A stretch of 64,000 bases of DNA from Pseudomonadota bacterium (GCA_018241525.1 JAFEDR010000001.1:372001-436000), one strand, 5' to 3'; shown: positions 25,636 to 36,229, counted from the stretch's first letter. Program-made: numbers and translations. The notes: generated by a model not told the origin, from the sequence alone.

Positions 25636-28600
25636 GGCGCTCGTCCCGGCTCTGGTCGGCGATGCTGCTGGCGGTGCTCGCCGCCGGCGCGGCATCGGCT
25701 GCCACCAAGAAGCAACCGACGATTGCCGACCTCAAGGGCAAGCAGGTCGACGTCAACCCCGATACGTCGGCGGACGCGAGTTCGGAACGCGCCCGGCTGA
25801 ACTACCAGGAGTTCCTGAACCTCGAACGTGGTGATGCGGCACTGCGCGCCGAGGCGATGCGACGCCTGGGCGATCTGAAGCTGGAAGCTGGTGAGCTGAA
25901 TCGGATCGAGAAGGAACTGGCGCAGGGCTCGCCGCTCGATACATCCGATGCGATCGTTCTCTATACCAAGCTGCTCGCGGCCTATCCGAACTACGAGCGC
26001 AATGATGCGGTGCTGTACCAGCTGGCGCGGGCCTACGAGGCCGACCAGCAAGGCGACAAGGCGCTCGCGACGCTCGACAGGCTGGTGAGCCGCTACCCCG
26101 CAGGACGCTACACCGACGAGGCGCAGTTCCGCCGCGGCGAAATTCTGTTCATGGCCAAGCGATGGGCCGACGCGCAGGCGGCGTACGAGCACGTGATCGG
26201 CTTCGGGCCGAAATCCGAGTTCTACGAGCAGAGCCTCTACAAGGACGGCTGGTCCCTGTTCAAGCGAGGCGAGTCGGATGGCGCGCTCGACTCGTTTGCC
26301 AAGCTGCTCGATCGCAAGCTGATCGACGGCCAGGGCCGGGAACGCGACATCGAGGGGTTCACGCGGCCGCAGCGCGAGCTCGTCGAGGATACACTGCGGG
26401 TCTGCGCGATCACGTTTTCGTTCGAGGATGACGCCAAGGGTGTCGACACCTTTCTGGGTCGGCACGGCCCGCGGCCCTACGCCTATCTTCTGTATTCGAC
26501 GCTAGGCGACCTGTACGTCAGCAAGGAGCGCTGGACCGACGCCGCCAACGCGTATCGCGCCTTTGCGAAGCGCGATCCCGATCATGATCGAGCTCCGCTG
26601 CTGCAGATGCAGGCGATCGACGCCTACAAGCGCGGCGGCTTTGCATCGCTGGTGCTCGATGGCAAGCGCGAGTATGTCGAACGCTACCGGCTCGGCTCGT
26701 CGTTCTGGGCGCATCGCAAGCCGGCGGACGCGCCGTTGGTCGTCAGCGAGCTCAAGACCAACGTCAAGGATCTCGCGGGCTACTATCACTCGCAGGCGCA
26801 GAAATCGAAGCTGCCCGCGGATTACCAGGAAGCGGCGCATTGGTATCGGGAGTACCTGACGTCGTTCCCGGACGACAAGGACGCGGCGTCGACCAACTAC
26901 CTGCTCGCGGACACGCTGTTCGAGAGTCACCAGTTCCACGACGCGGCCGAGGAATACGAGCACGCGGCGTACAACTATCCGCCCAACGACAAGTCTGCAA
27001 CAGCAGGCTACGCAGCACTCGTCGCCTACGACAAGCACGAGGCGGGCCTGCAGGGCGAGGCCCGGGCGAACTGGCACCGCCAGGGGCTCGAGAGCGGCCT
27101 GCGCTTCGCGACGACTTTCCAGGGGCACCCGGAGAGCGCGCCGGTCCTCGTGCGTACGGCCCGCGAGTACTACGACCTCAAGGAGTACGGCAAGGCGATC
27201 GACGTCGCCGACATCGTGCTCGCACGCCAGCCGCCGGTCGACGTCGAGAAGCAGAAGACCGTCTGGACGGTGATCGCCAACGGCCAGTTCGAACTTGGCC
27301 AATTCGACAAGGCTGAGGGCGCCTATCTGCAGGTGCAGTCGCTGCTGCTCGCCAACGACCCGCAGCGCCCCGCGATCGAGGAGCGCATCGCTGCCGCGGT
27401 CTACAAGCAGGGCGAGGCGCGCAAGGCGGCCGGCGACGATGCCGGCGCGGTCGGAGACTTCCTGCGCGTGGCGCAGCTGGCGCCGCACGCGAAGATCCGC
27501 TCCACGGCCGACTACGACGCGGCCGCGCTGCTGATCGGGTTGAAGGACTGGCCGAAGGCCATCGACGTACTCGAAGGCTTCCGCAAGAACTTTCCGACCA
27601 GCGAACTGCAACCCGAAGTTACGCGCAAGCTGGCGGTTGCCTACGTCGAGGCCGGGAAGCCCGGCTCGGCCGCGCTCGAGTTCGAGCGCATTGCCTCCGC
27701 CACCGGCAACAGCCCGGACGTGCAGCGCGAGGCGCTGTCGCAGGCGGCGGTGCTCTACGAGAAGTCCGGTGATACCGCCAAGACCGTCGCCACCCTGGAG
27801 ACGTACGTCAAGCGCTACCCCCAGCCGTTCGATGCGGCTCTCGAGGCACGCCAGAAGCTTGCCGACCTGGCGCAGCAGCGTGGCGACGCCGCCCGGCGCA
27901 GCGCGTTGCTCGAGGACATCGTGCGCAGCGACCAGGGGGCGGGATCGAGTCGAACGGACCGCAGTCGTTATCTGGCGGCGAAGGCCTCGCTCGAGCTCGC
28001 CATGCCGACGCGCGAGGCATTCCGCGCGGTGCAGCTCGTGCTGCCGCTCAAGAAGTCGCTGGAGGCGAAGCGCCAGGCGATGCAGCGCGCGCTCAAGGCG
28101 TTCGAGGGCGCCGACGCGTATTCGATCGCCGAAGTGTCGACCGCCGCCACGTTCGAGATGGCGGACCTGTACCGGCAGTTGAGCGTCGACCTGCTGAAGT
28201 CGGAGCGGCCGAAGAGCCTCAAGGGCGAGGAACTCGAGCAGTATGATCTGCTGCTCGAGGAGCAAGCCTTCCCGTTCGAGGAGAAGGCGATCGATATCCA
28301 TCTCGTCAACGCCAATCGGGCGGCCCAGGGCGTCTACGACGACTCGGTGCGCGCGAGCTATGCGGCGCTCGCCAAACTGAAGCCCGCGCGGTTCGCGAAG
28401 GTCGAGGAGAACGAGGAACTGGTGATCGATGCGGCGGCCGGCGCGCCGCCACCCGAGCCCCCGGCGCCGCCGGCGCCCGCCAAGGGCAAGGCGCCACCGC
28501 CCGCCGCCGCACCGCCGCCGGCGGTACCGCTGCCCGTGGCGGTCCGCTTCCAGGAAGCCGTCGCGGCCGCCGAGCGCGACCGCGACCGTGCCGACTCCGA

Positions 28601-29027
28601 GTTCGCGGCGCTCAGCGGTCAGGCGCCGACGCTGGCGGGCCCTCCGCTCAATCACGGGATTCTGCTGTGCCGCGCGCAGCGCTGGCAGGAAGCGGTCGTC
28701 GCGCTCGGCGAAGCGCTGGCGCGCTATCCGGCGAGCGCGCCGGCCGCGGCCCAGCTTGGCGTTGCGTACCGCCAGCTCGGCAAGTTCGCGGACGCCGAGC
28801 AGTCGTATCGTCGCGCGGTCGAGGCCGATTCCAACGACGCTCGCGCGCATCGGAACTTCGGCATCCTGCTGGACCTCTACCTGCAGAAGCCCGCCGAAGC
28901 ACTTGCGCAGTTCGAGGCCTCTCAGGCGCTCGCCGGCGGCGAGGACAAGCAGATGTCGGCCTGGATCGCGGAACTCAAGCAGCGACTCGGTGCGGGCCAG
29001 AAGAGTGCCCGAGCGGAGGGTCCATGA
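25632..29027 (+). CDS. Large exported TPR-repeat protein, Glt-like scaffold
   Basis: At 1131 residues this is the largest member of the operon. Signal peptide 1-24 is followed by TPR-like repeats across most of the length (YQLARAYEADQQGDKALATL, RRGEILFMAKRWADAQAAYE, LADTLFESHQFHDAAEEYEH), a Pro/Ala-rich hinge near 935-965, and a final set of canonical TPRs (LNHGILLCRAQRWQEAVVAL, LGVAYRQLGKFADAEQSYRR, NFGILLDLYLQKPAEALAQF). This pattern matches large periplasmic TPR proteins of trans-envelope motors such as the Glt/Nfs type; it could span the periplasm and hold the motor to outer-membrane parts. It is coupled by ATGA overlaps to the genes on both sides. Confidence 0.83.
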   Translation: MRRSSRLWSAMLLAVLAAGAASAATKKQPTIADLKGKQVDVNPDTSADASSERARLNYQEFLNLERGDAALRAEAMRRLGDLKLEAGELNRIEKELAQGSPLDTSDAIVLYTKLLAAYPNYERNDAVLYQLARAYEADQQGDKALATLDRLVSRYPAGRYTDEAQFRRGEILFMAKRWADAQAAYEHVIGFGPKSEFYEQSLYKDGWSLFKRGESDGALDSFAKLLDRKLIDGQGRERDIEGFTRPQRELVEDTLRVCAITFSFEDDAKGVDTFLGRHGPRPYAYLLYSTLGDLYVSKERWTDAANAYRAFAKRDPDHDRAPLLQMQAIDAYKRGGFASLVLDGKREYVERYRLGSSFWAHRKPADAPLVVSELKTNVKDLAGYYHSQAQKSKLPADYQEAAHWYREYLTSFPDDKDAASTNYLLADTLFESHQFHDAAEEYEHAAYNYPPNDKSATAGYAALVAYDKHEAGLQGEARANWHRQGLESGLRFATTFQGHPESAPVLVRTAREYYDLKEYGKAIDVADIVLARQPPVDVEKQKTVWTVIANGQFELGQFDKAEGAYLQVQSLLLANDPQRPAIEERIAAAVYKQGEARKAAGDDAGAVGDFLRVAQLAPHAKIRSTADYDAAALLIGLKDWPKAIDVLEGFRKNFPTSELQPEVTRKLAVAYVEAGKPGSAALEFERIASATGNSPDVQREALSQAAVLYEKSGDTAKTVATLETYVKRYPQPFDAALEARQKLADLAQQRGDAARRSALLEDIVRSDQGAGSSRTDRSRYLAAKASLELAMPTREAFRAVQLVLPLKKSLEAKRQAMQRALKAFEGADAYSIAEVSTAATFEMADLYRQLSVDLLKSERPKSLKGEELEQYDLLLEEQAFPFEEKAIDIHLVNANRAAQGVYDDSVRASYAALAKLKPARFAKVEENEELVIDAAAGAPPPEPPAPPAPAKGKAPPPAAAPPPAVPLPVAVRFQEAVAAAERDRDRADSEFAALSGQAPTLAGPPLNHGILLCRAQRWQEAVVALGEALARYPASAPAAAQLGVAYRQLGKFADAEQSYRRAVEADSNDARAHRNFGILLDLYLQKPAEALAQFEASQALAGGEDKQMSAWIAELKQRLGAGQKSARAEGP

Positions 29028-29497
29028 AGTATCTCGTCCTGATGCTGCTCACCATCGCGTTGGTCGGCCCGGTCGCGGGCGCTGCGGAGCCGGCCGCCAG
29101 CGAAACCGCGAAGGCGCGCGCCGCCTCGCCGGATGTGCTGCAGGCGGAGCCTGCCGCGGGTCAAAAGCCGGCCAAGCCCGCCGTCAAGGCGGAGGCGCCC
29201 GCCGAGAGGCCGGTCGACAAGCCCGGCAAGGCCATGGACCGCCTCGAGCTCGAGACGTCGCAGATCACGGGTAATCGCGAATTGCCGAAGGTCATGGTGA
29301 TCGTGCCCTGGAAGCGCTCGGACATTGGCGACCTGGTCGGTCGCCCGGTGAACAGCCTGGTCGACGAGGCCCTGCAGCCCGTGGACCGCGAGGTGTTCCG
29401 GCGCGAGATCGATTACTTCGACGCGCTGACGCCCGACCGGGCGCGAAGCGAGACGCGCGTCACATCTGGCGGGGCTCAGCCACGCGCTGAGAAGTAA
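29024..29497 (+). CDS. Small exported protein of unknown function in TPR-motor operon
   Basis: A 157-residue protein: signal peptide 1-20, a low-complexity Ala/Lys/Pro region to about residue 70, and a short conserved-looking C-terminal part (RLELETSQITGNRELPKVMV, IVPWKRSDIGDLVGRPVNSL) with a hydrophobic core followed by DEALQPVDREVFRREIDYF. No family is recognised. The ATG overlaps the stop of the large TPR gene (ATGA), so production is coupled. Its position just before ExbB suggests a periplasmic adaptor between the scaffold and the motor, as inference only. Confidence 0.72.
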   Translation: MKYLVLMLLTIALVGPVAGAAEPAASETAKARAASPDVLQAEPAAGQKPAKPAVKAEAPAERPVDKPGKAMDRLELETSQITGNRELPKVMVIVPWKRSDIGDLVGRPVNSLVDEALQPVDREVFRREIDYFDALTPDRARSETRVTSGGAQPRAEK

Positions 29498-29578
29498 GCC
29501 ACGGTATTCGTAACATAACTTGAGTCAAATGGTCCGGCCCAGCCGGCACATCGTGCGAAATTCAACGGAGCAGCGCAG

Positions 29579-30274
29579 ATGCATGAGTTCGACGTGATCG
29601 TGGACTTCTTCAGGAAGGGCGGCTTCTTCCTGTACCCGATCGCCCTGATCTGGGCGATCGGCCTCGTCATCGCCATCGAGCGTTTCGCCTACCTGATGAA
29701 AGTCGGCGGCGGCAACAAGCGCCTGTGGGACCAGCTGCAGCCGCTGTTCGAGGCTGGCAACTTCAAGCAGGCGACCAACGCGGTCGCCGATTCCGATACC
29801 GCGCTCGCGCAGGTCATGCGCTACGGCATGAGCCGGATCTCGACCGCGCGGCGTCGTGAGGACATCGAGAAGGCGATGGAGGAGAGCCTGGTTGAGGTGA
29901 TTCCGCATCTCGAGCGGCGCACCCACTACCTCGCCGCCCTGGCGAATATCGGCATGCTGATGGGCCTGTTCGGCACCGTGCTCGGCCTGATTCGTGCCTT
30001 CGCCGCCGTCGCCCAGGCCAACCCGGCAGAGAAGGCCAGCCTGCTGTCGGCGAGCATTTCGGTCGCGATGAACAACACCGCACTCGGCCTGCTCGTCGCG
30101 ATCACGCTGCTGCTCTCGCATCTCTATCTCGAGACCAAGACGACCAACATCGTCGACAGCCTCGAGGTGGCCAGCGTCAAGTTCCTGAACGCGCTGACCG
30201 AGCGCCAGCAGCGGGCTGCTGAAGCCCCTGCTGCCGGTGCGGCTGCGCCGCGCGCCGGCGGGGCGAGGGCATGA
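29579..30274 (+). CDS. exbB: MotA/TolQ/ExbB proton-channel family protein
   Basis: A 231-residue inner-membrane protein with three predicted membrane helices: about 14-38 (GGFFLYPIALIWAIGLVIAI), about 120-142 (LAALANIGMLMGLFGTVLGL) and about 160-182. The GLFGTVLGLIRAF segment is the ExbB/TolQ signature. With the two ExbD proteins it should form a proton-driven motor, like AglR-AglQ-AglS in myxobacteria. The gene has a GGAG ribosome binding site and follows the small exported gene by 81 bases; its stop overlaps the start of the first ExbD gene (ATGA). The symbol denotes the family, not orthology to E. coli ExbB. Confidence 0.9.
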   Translation: MHEFDVIVDFFRKGGFFLYPIALIWAIGLVIAIERFAYLMKVGGGNKRLWDQLQPLFEAGNFKQATNAVADSDTALAQVMRYGMSRISTARRREDIEKAMEESLVEVIPHLERRTHYLAALANIGMLMGLFGTVLGLIRAFAAVAQANPAEKASLLSASISVAMNNTALGLLVAITLLLSHLYLETKTTNIVDSLEVASVKFLNALTERQQRAAEAPAAGAAAPRAGGARA

Positions 30275-30780
30275 GCGGATCGTCGATTGCCCGTCGCCAG
30301 GCGCGCAACCATGCGCGCTACAAGGGTCGGAACGACATCAACATCGTTCCGATGCTCGACATCTTTACGATCCTGCTGTTCTTCCTGATCTTCACGGCCG
30401 TCTTCTCGAAGACGCACATCGTCGAGATGAATCTGCCGGCGCAGAGCTCCGAACCCCTGCCGCTGCCCGAGGGGTTGGTGCTCGAGGTGGTCGTGCGCAA
30501 GGACAGCCTGGTCGTCCAGGACAAGAACTCGGGACCGCTGCAGTCGTTGCCGAACACCGCCGAGGGCTACGATTTCGACGGCCTGAACTCCTACCTGACG
30601 CGGGTGAAGGCGCGCTTTCCCGACCTGAAGGCGGCGACGGTGCTGCTCGAGCAGAACATCCCGTACGAGACCATCATCGCGACGATGGACGCGGTGAAGT
30701 CGTACGAGGGCACCCTCGATGGCCAGCCGGCGCGCGGTGAGTTGTTCCCGCAGATCTCGCTCGGAGACGCGCCCACATGA
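30271..30780 (+). CDS. exbD: ExbD/TolR family protein 1
   Basis: A 169-residue protein with one N-terminal membrane helix (residues about 24-44) preceded by a basic cytoplasmic tail. The helix begins DINIVPMLDIFTILLFFLIF, with the proton-path aspartate at Asp30, as in ExbD/TolR/AglS. The periplasmic domain (VVVRKDSLVVQDKNSG, ATVLLEQNIPYETIIATMDA) has the ExbD fold. It overlaps ExbB at the start and the second ExbD at the end by ATGA. Two ExbD copies in series are also found in Agl-Glt clusters, where the pair gives AglQ and AglS. Confidence 0.9.
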   Translation: MSGSSIARRQARNHARYKGRNDINIVPMLDIFTILLFFLIFTAVFSKTHIVEMNLPAQSSEPLPLPEGLVLEVVVRKDSLVVQDKNSGPLQSLPNTAEGYDFDGLNSYLTRVKARFPDLKAATVLLEQNIPYETIIATMDAVKSYEGTLDGQPARGELFPQISLGDAPT

Positions 30781-31292
30781 TCTCCTCGCGGCTGAAGCGC
30801 AATCGTCGTCCCGGCGGTCAGCACGGCAGCCACGGCATGCCGGCGCTGGTGCCGATGATCGACATGCTCGTGATCCTCGTCGTGTACATGCTGGTGCACA
30901 CGGCGGATTACGAGATCCTGCCGAATACCAAGAACATCTCCATTCCGCAGTCGATCTCCGAGGCCAAGCCCCACGAGTCGACGGTGCTGATGGTGACCCG
31001 TGACACGATCTTCGTGAATGGCTCGCCGACGGCGTCGGTCGCCGACATCGAGGCCGACTCCAATGCGGCCCGCGATGCGCTGCTCGCCAGCCTCAAGAGC
31101 GAGACGCAGAAGCGCACGCTGCTGCAGCCGAACGATCCGGCCGCCCGCGAGATCACGGTGATGGCCGACAAGGGCCTGCCGTACAACCTGCTGAAGAAGA
31201 TCATGATGGCAGCGACCGCCGCGGACATCGGCAAGATGTCGCTGGCGGTGATCGAAAAAGAGCGGGCCTACCACGGCCCGAACCCTGGCTGA
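30777..31292 (+). CDS. exbD: ExbD/TolR family protein 2
   Basis: A 171-residue ExbD homologue. A basic, Gly/His-rich cytoplasmic tail (about 1-20) leads to one membrane helix with MPALVPMIDMLVILVVYMLV and the conserved aspartate at Asp29. The periplasmic part has the ExbD fold (REITVMADKGLPYNLLKKIM). It is longer and less hydrophobic after the helix than copy 1 and differs in sequence, so the two are likely non-identical partners in one stator and not a recent duplicate. It starts in an ATGA overlap with copy 1 and precedes the TonB/AgmX-like gene by 21 bases. Confidence 0.88.
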   Translation: MISSRLKRNRRPGGQHGSHGMPALVPMIDMLVILVVYMLVHTADYEILPNTKNISIPQSISEAKPHESTVLMVTRDTIFVNGSPTASVADIEADSNAARDALLASLKSETQKRTLLQPNDPAAREITVMADKGLPYNLLKKIMMAATAADIGKMSLAVIEKERAYHGPNPG

Positions 31293-31313
31293 GTTTCGCC
31301 GAGCGAGCCCAAG

Positions 31314-32231
31314 ATGACCGCGCTTGCCACCAACTACCGGCTTTACGAGCTTCCCTGGACGCCGAATGACGCCGAGGAGCGCCATTTCAAGCGGCTGCTC
31401 ACCATCGGCCTGCTGATTTGGCTGCTGGTCGTAATCGGCTCGCAGTTGCTACCGGTCGCAGAGCGGCCGGCGCCTCCGCCGCTGCCGGAAGACGTCGTCA
31501 AGCTGGTGCTGCAGCCGACACCGCCGCCGCCGAAGCCGATCGAGGAGAAGAAGCCGGAGCCGAAGCCGATCGAGCAGAAACCGGTCATCCCGCCGCCGGT
31601 CGTGGACAAGACCGAGCTCGCGCGCAAGAAGGCGCAGAAGGCCCTGAACCAGGTCAAGGATGAGCTCGCCGATCTGCGTGCGGCGCTCAAGACCGAGGAT
31701 CTGGCGAGCGCGAAGCCGCTGAAGGACAAGGTCGACGGGCCGGCGCGGGCCGAGCGCTCGCTGATTACGTCGAATCTGACGGGCGGCAGCGGCGGCATCA
31801 ATACCGCGGCGCTGAGTTCCGGATTCGGCAGCGGTCCGGGCTCGCTGCACGGTCACTCGACCATGCAGGGCGTGCAGTCGTTTGCCGACGGCATTCGCAA
31901 GGACCACGCCGAGGCGAAGCGCAGTGGCTCGAGCGGCAAGGCCTCGCGCAGCCGCGAAGAGATCGAGATGGTCTTCGATCGCAACAAGGCCGCGATCTAC
32001 GCGCTGTACAACCGCGCGCTGCGCGACAACCCGCAGCTGCAGGGCAAGGTGGTGGTGCAGCTGACGATTGCCCCGACGGGCGAGGTCACGGACTGCAAGA
32101 TCCTCTCGAGCGAGCTCAAGGACGAGGAGCTCGAGCGCAAGCTGGTCGCGCGCATCAAGATGTTCCGCTTCGACGACAAGGACGTCGAGCTGATCACCAC
32201 CACGAAGCCGATCGACTTCTTCCCCGCCTGA
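31314..32231 (+). CDS. TonB-like energy transducer with AgmX/PglI C-terminal domain
   Basis: A 305-residue protein anchored in the inner membrane by one helix (about 27-46, LLTIGLLIWLLVVIGSQLLP) with a short cytoplasmic tail. A Pro/Lys-rich arm (about 51-97; EEKKPEPKPIEQKPVIPPPV) would cross the periplasm, followed by a Gly/Ser linker and a C-terminal TonB-like alpha/beta domain (about 215-305: MVFDRNKAAIYALYNRALRD, GKVVVQLTIAPTGEVTDCKI). This is the AgmX/PglI C-terminal type seen in myxobacterial gliding proteins. It should couple ExbB/ExbD motion to a periplasmic or outer-membrane partner, likely the TPR or barrel proteins here. Confidence 0.88.
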   Translation: MTALATNYRLYELPWTPNDAEERHFKRLLTIGLLIWLLVVIGSQLLPVAERPAPPPLPEDVVKLVLQPTPPPPKPIEEKKPEPKPIEQKPVIPPPVVDKTELARKKAQKALNQVKDELADLRAALKTEDLASAKPLKDKVDGPARAERSLITSNLTGGSGGINTAALSSGFGSGPGSLHGHSTMQGVQSFADGIRKDHAEAKRSGSSGKASRSREEIEMVFDRNKAAIYALYNRALRDNPQLQGKVVVQLTIAPTGEVTDCKILSSELKDEELERKLVARIKMFRFDDKDVELITTTKPIDFFPA

Positions 32232-32241
32232 CGCCGCCGCG

Positions 32242-32634
32242 GTGCTGGCCGAGTACTACCAGCCGCTGAAGGCGCTGCACGTCGGCGCCGTCTGCGTCTC
32301 CATCGGGCTGTTCGCGCTCCGCGGCGTGCTGCGGTTGGCGGGGTCCGCCTGGTTGCAGCACCGATGGCTCCGGATCGGCCCGCACGTCGTCGACACGCTG
32401 CTGCTGGTCAGCGCCATCGCCCTGACCACGGTCGTTCACCAGTACCCGTTCGTCGACGGCTGGCTCACGGCCAAGGTGCTCGGCCTGGTCGCGTATGTCG
32501 CGCTCGGCTCGATCGCGCTGCGCCGCGGCCGCACGTCAACCGTGCGAGCGGCAGCGCTGGTCGCGGCGCTCGTGGTCGTCGCCTATATCGTCGGCACGGC
32601 ACTGCACCACGATCCCGACCCGCTGCGCTGGTAG
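32242..32634 (+). CDS. SirB2-like membrane protein
   Basis: A 130-residue protein with four hydrophobic helices, matching the SirB2 family size and pattern (YYQPLKALHVGAVCVSIGLF, HVVDTLLLVSAIALTTVVHQ, WLTAKVLGLVAYVALGSIAL). SirB2 function is unclear; it was named in relation to virulence gene expression in Salmonella. It starts with GTG ten bases after the TonB-like gene, so it may be read through from the operon, but SirB2 is widespread and may simply be a neighbour. No ribosome binding site stands out. Confidence 0.8.
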   Translation: MLAEYYQPLKALHVGAVCVSIGLFALRGVLRLAGSAWLQHRWLRIGPHVVDTLLLVSAIALTTVVHQYPFVDGWLTAKVLGLVAYVALGSIALRRGRTSTVRAAALVAALVVVAYIVGTALHHDPDPLRW

Positions 32635-32648
32635 CGCGTCGCGGCGAT

Positions 32649-33587
32649 TCAGTCGGGATCACGCCCGGCCTGCAGAGCGGGCCGGCGACCGAGCTCCAGC
32701 GCGAGAACCCCTGCGACGATCAGTGCGACGCCGAGCCACTGCATCGGTGCCAGGTGTTCGTCGAGCAGGCCGGCGCCGAGCACGATGGTCGTCGGCGGGC
32801 CAACCGTCGTGATCACCGAGGCGCGCGGCGCACCGATGCGGCGCACGCCTTCGGCCATCGCCAGCATCGGGACGACCGTGGCGAAGAGCACGAGCTCCGC
32901 AGCCAGTGGGATCGTGCGCGGCGTCCAGATTGCCGCGCCGGGCGCGGTGGCGAGCAGCCGGTGGGCGGCGAGGCAGGTGGCGGCCGCGGCCATCGCATAG
33001 AAGGTGAATGCGACGCTGCCCACCGCGGCAGTCCAGCGATCGCCCGCGAGGTAGTAAAGCGCGTAGGTGAACGCGCAGCCGAGCACCAGACCGGCGCCGG
33101 CCAGATTGCCGTGCAGCACGGAGCCGTTCAGGCCGGTGACGACCATCAGGATCCCGGCGTAGGTGAGCAGCAGCGCGCCGAGCACCGCGGCATCCGGGCG
33201 CCGGCGGTAGATGGCGGCGTGCAGCAGCACCACCATCGAGGGGTACGAGAACAGCAGCACTCGCTCGACGCTGGCGTCAATCAACGTCAGGGCGCGGAAA
33301 TCGAGCAGCGCGCCGTAGTAATAGCAGATGCAGCCGGCGGCGAGCGCTCCGAGCAGCGCGCTGCGCGGCGGGCGGAGCAGTGCCCGCCAGCCGACGGCCC
33401 AGAGCGCCCACGCGCCGAGGATGGGCACGGCGATGAACGAGCGCATCTCGATCACCGTATCGGCGCCCCAGCCCTCGGCGTACAGCAGCTTTGCGAAGAT
33501 ACCCTTGGACGCGAAACCCATCGCGCTGGTCGCCGCGAGCGCGGCGCCGAGCCAGAACTGGCCGCGCTCCCGGGGCCGACGGCTCAC
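32649..33587 (-). CDS. EamA/DMT-family transporter
   Basis: A 312-residue inner-membrane protein with about ten helices in two EamA repeats (GAALAATSAMGFASKGIFAK; LVLGCAFTYALYYLAGDRWT). This family exports or imports small metabolites such as amino acids or purines; the substrate is unknown. The start is a GTG at 33585-33587, which gives a short basic N-terminus. It converges on the SirB2-like gene (14 bases between stops). It is downstream of hexR on the same strand but 157 bases away, so it probably has its own promoter. A nearby Arg-rich upstream frame was not used as start. Confidence 0.88.
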   Translation of the reverse strand: MSRRPRERGQFWLGAALAATSAMGFASKGIFAKLLYAEGWGADTVIEMRSFIAVPILGAWALWAVGWRALLRPPRSALLGALAAGCICYYYGALLDFRALTLIDASVERVLLFSYPSMVVLLHAAIYRRRPDAAVLGALLLTYAGILMVVTGLNGSVLHGNLAGAGLVLGCAFTYALYYLAGDRWTAAVGSVAFTFYAMAAAATCLAAHRLLATAPGAAIWTPRTIPLAAELVLFATVVPMLAMAEGVRRIGAPRASVITTVGPPTTIVLGAGLLDEHLAPMQWLGVALIVAGVLALELGRRPALQAGRDPD

Positions 33588-33744
33588 GGGTCCCGGTGCG
33601 CGTCGCCGAGTGGCGTGCGTGCACCCTGTCCGGGCGGGCCGAGGTCGGGGACGGTCGATGCGGTCGCGGGCTGCATGGGTTCGGCCAGGGTCGCCGGGCG
33701 CGCCACTTTACGCGATCCCCGGCGGCCCCGCATGCCGCGGCCAG

Positions 33745-34625
33745 TTACTCCGGGTCGGCGAGCCGGCGATCGCGAAGGCTGTCGCGCGCGCGCTCGAGGC
33801 GCGTCGCCAGCCCCGGGCCGAGTCGCAGCGCGACGCCGATCGACAGCACGTCGATGAGCGCGAGCTGCGCGAGGCGCGTGGTCATCGGCGTGTAGATGTC
33901 GGTGTCTTCGTCGACGGCGAATTCGAGTGCGACGCTGGCGCAGCGGGTCAGCGGCGATCCGGGGGGCGCGATCGCGATTACGTCGGCCCCGGCCGCCCGC
34001 GCGAGTTCGGCGCTCGAGATCAGGTCGATCGTGCGCCCGGTGCTCGAAATCGCCACCACCGCATCGCCCGGGGCCAGCATCGTGGCGGCCATGCCGTGCA
34101 CATGGGCGTCCGAGTAAGAGACCGCCTGCAGGCCGAGGCGAAAGAACTTATGGCGGGCGTCGGCGGCAACGATGCCGGAGCTGCCGAGACCGTAGAACTC
34201 GATGCGTCGCGCCTCGGCAAGCGTCCGGATCGCGGCCTCGAGGCGCACGGGGTCGATTTGCCCGGCGACATCACGCAGCGTGCGCGCCGAGCGCTCGAAG
34301 ACCTTGGCCGCCAGGTCGGCGGGGGAGTCGCCGTGGGCGACGTCGCGATGCAGGAACGCCGCGCCGCTGCCGAGGCTGTGCGCGAGACGCAGCCGGAAGG
34401 TCTGATAGCCGTCGAAGCCGAGCGAGCGGCAAAAGCGGATCACGGTGGGGTCGCTGACGCCGGCGCGGCGCGCGACCTCGGCCAGCGGGCTGTCCAGGAC
34501 CCAGGCGGGCGCGGCGATCACGACGTCGGCAACGCGCGCCTCGGCCGGTGGCAGGGACGCGCGCAGCGATGCGACGCGTCGCAGGAGTTCGCCGCCAGGA
34601 CCGCCCGCCGCAGTCGCGCGGCCCG

Positions 34626-34644
<19 letters not shown>
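33745..34644 (-). CDS. hexR: HexR-type transcriptional regulator (RpiR family, SIS domain)
   Basis: A 299-residue DNA-binding repressor with an N-terminal RpiR helix-turn-helix (residues about 25-85; [38 protein letters not shown]) and a C-terminal SIS sugar-phosphate-binding domain (about 130-265; [37 protein letters not shown]). HexR senses KDPG and represses zwf and edd-eda in gammaproteobacteria and related groups. Here it sits downstream of zwf and overlaps it by 19 bases, so it is likely co-transcribed with zwf from the operator-controlled promoter, giving autoregulation. The ATG is at 34642-34644. Confidence 0.9.
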
Positions 34645-36128
<1,484 letters not shown>

Positions 36129-36131
36129 GAG

Positions 36132-36146
36132 AGTAATTTAACTACA
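36132..36146 (-). promoter_or_regulatory. HexR-like operator next to zwf start
   Basis: Read on the minus strand this is TGTAGTTAAATTACT, close to the known HexR site TGTARTTAAATTACA. It lies 4-18 bases before the zwf ATG, so a bound repressor would cover the promoter or the start region. This is a single match by eye, supported by the hexR gene in the same locus. Confidence 0.75.
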
Positions 36147-36229
36147 CAATCCCGTCGAAGGGAAGGGGAGCGTTCAGTGAACTAGATACGCAGAAACTAT
36201 TGAAAAGTAACGAAACATCATGAAACTCA

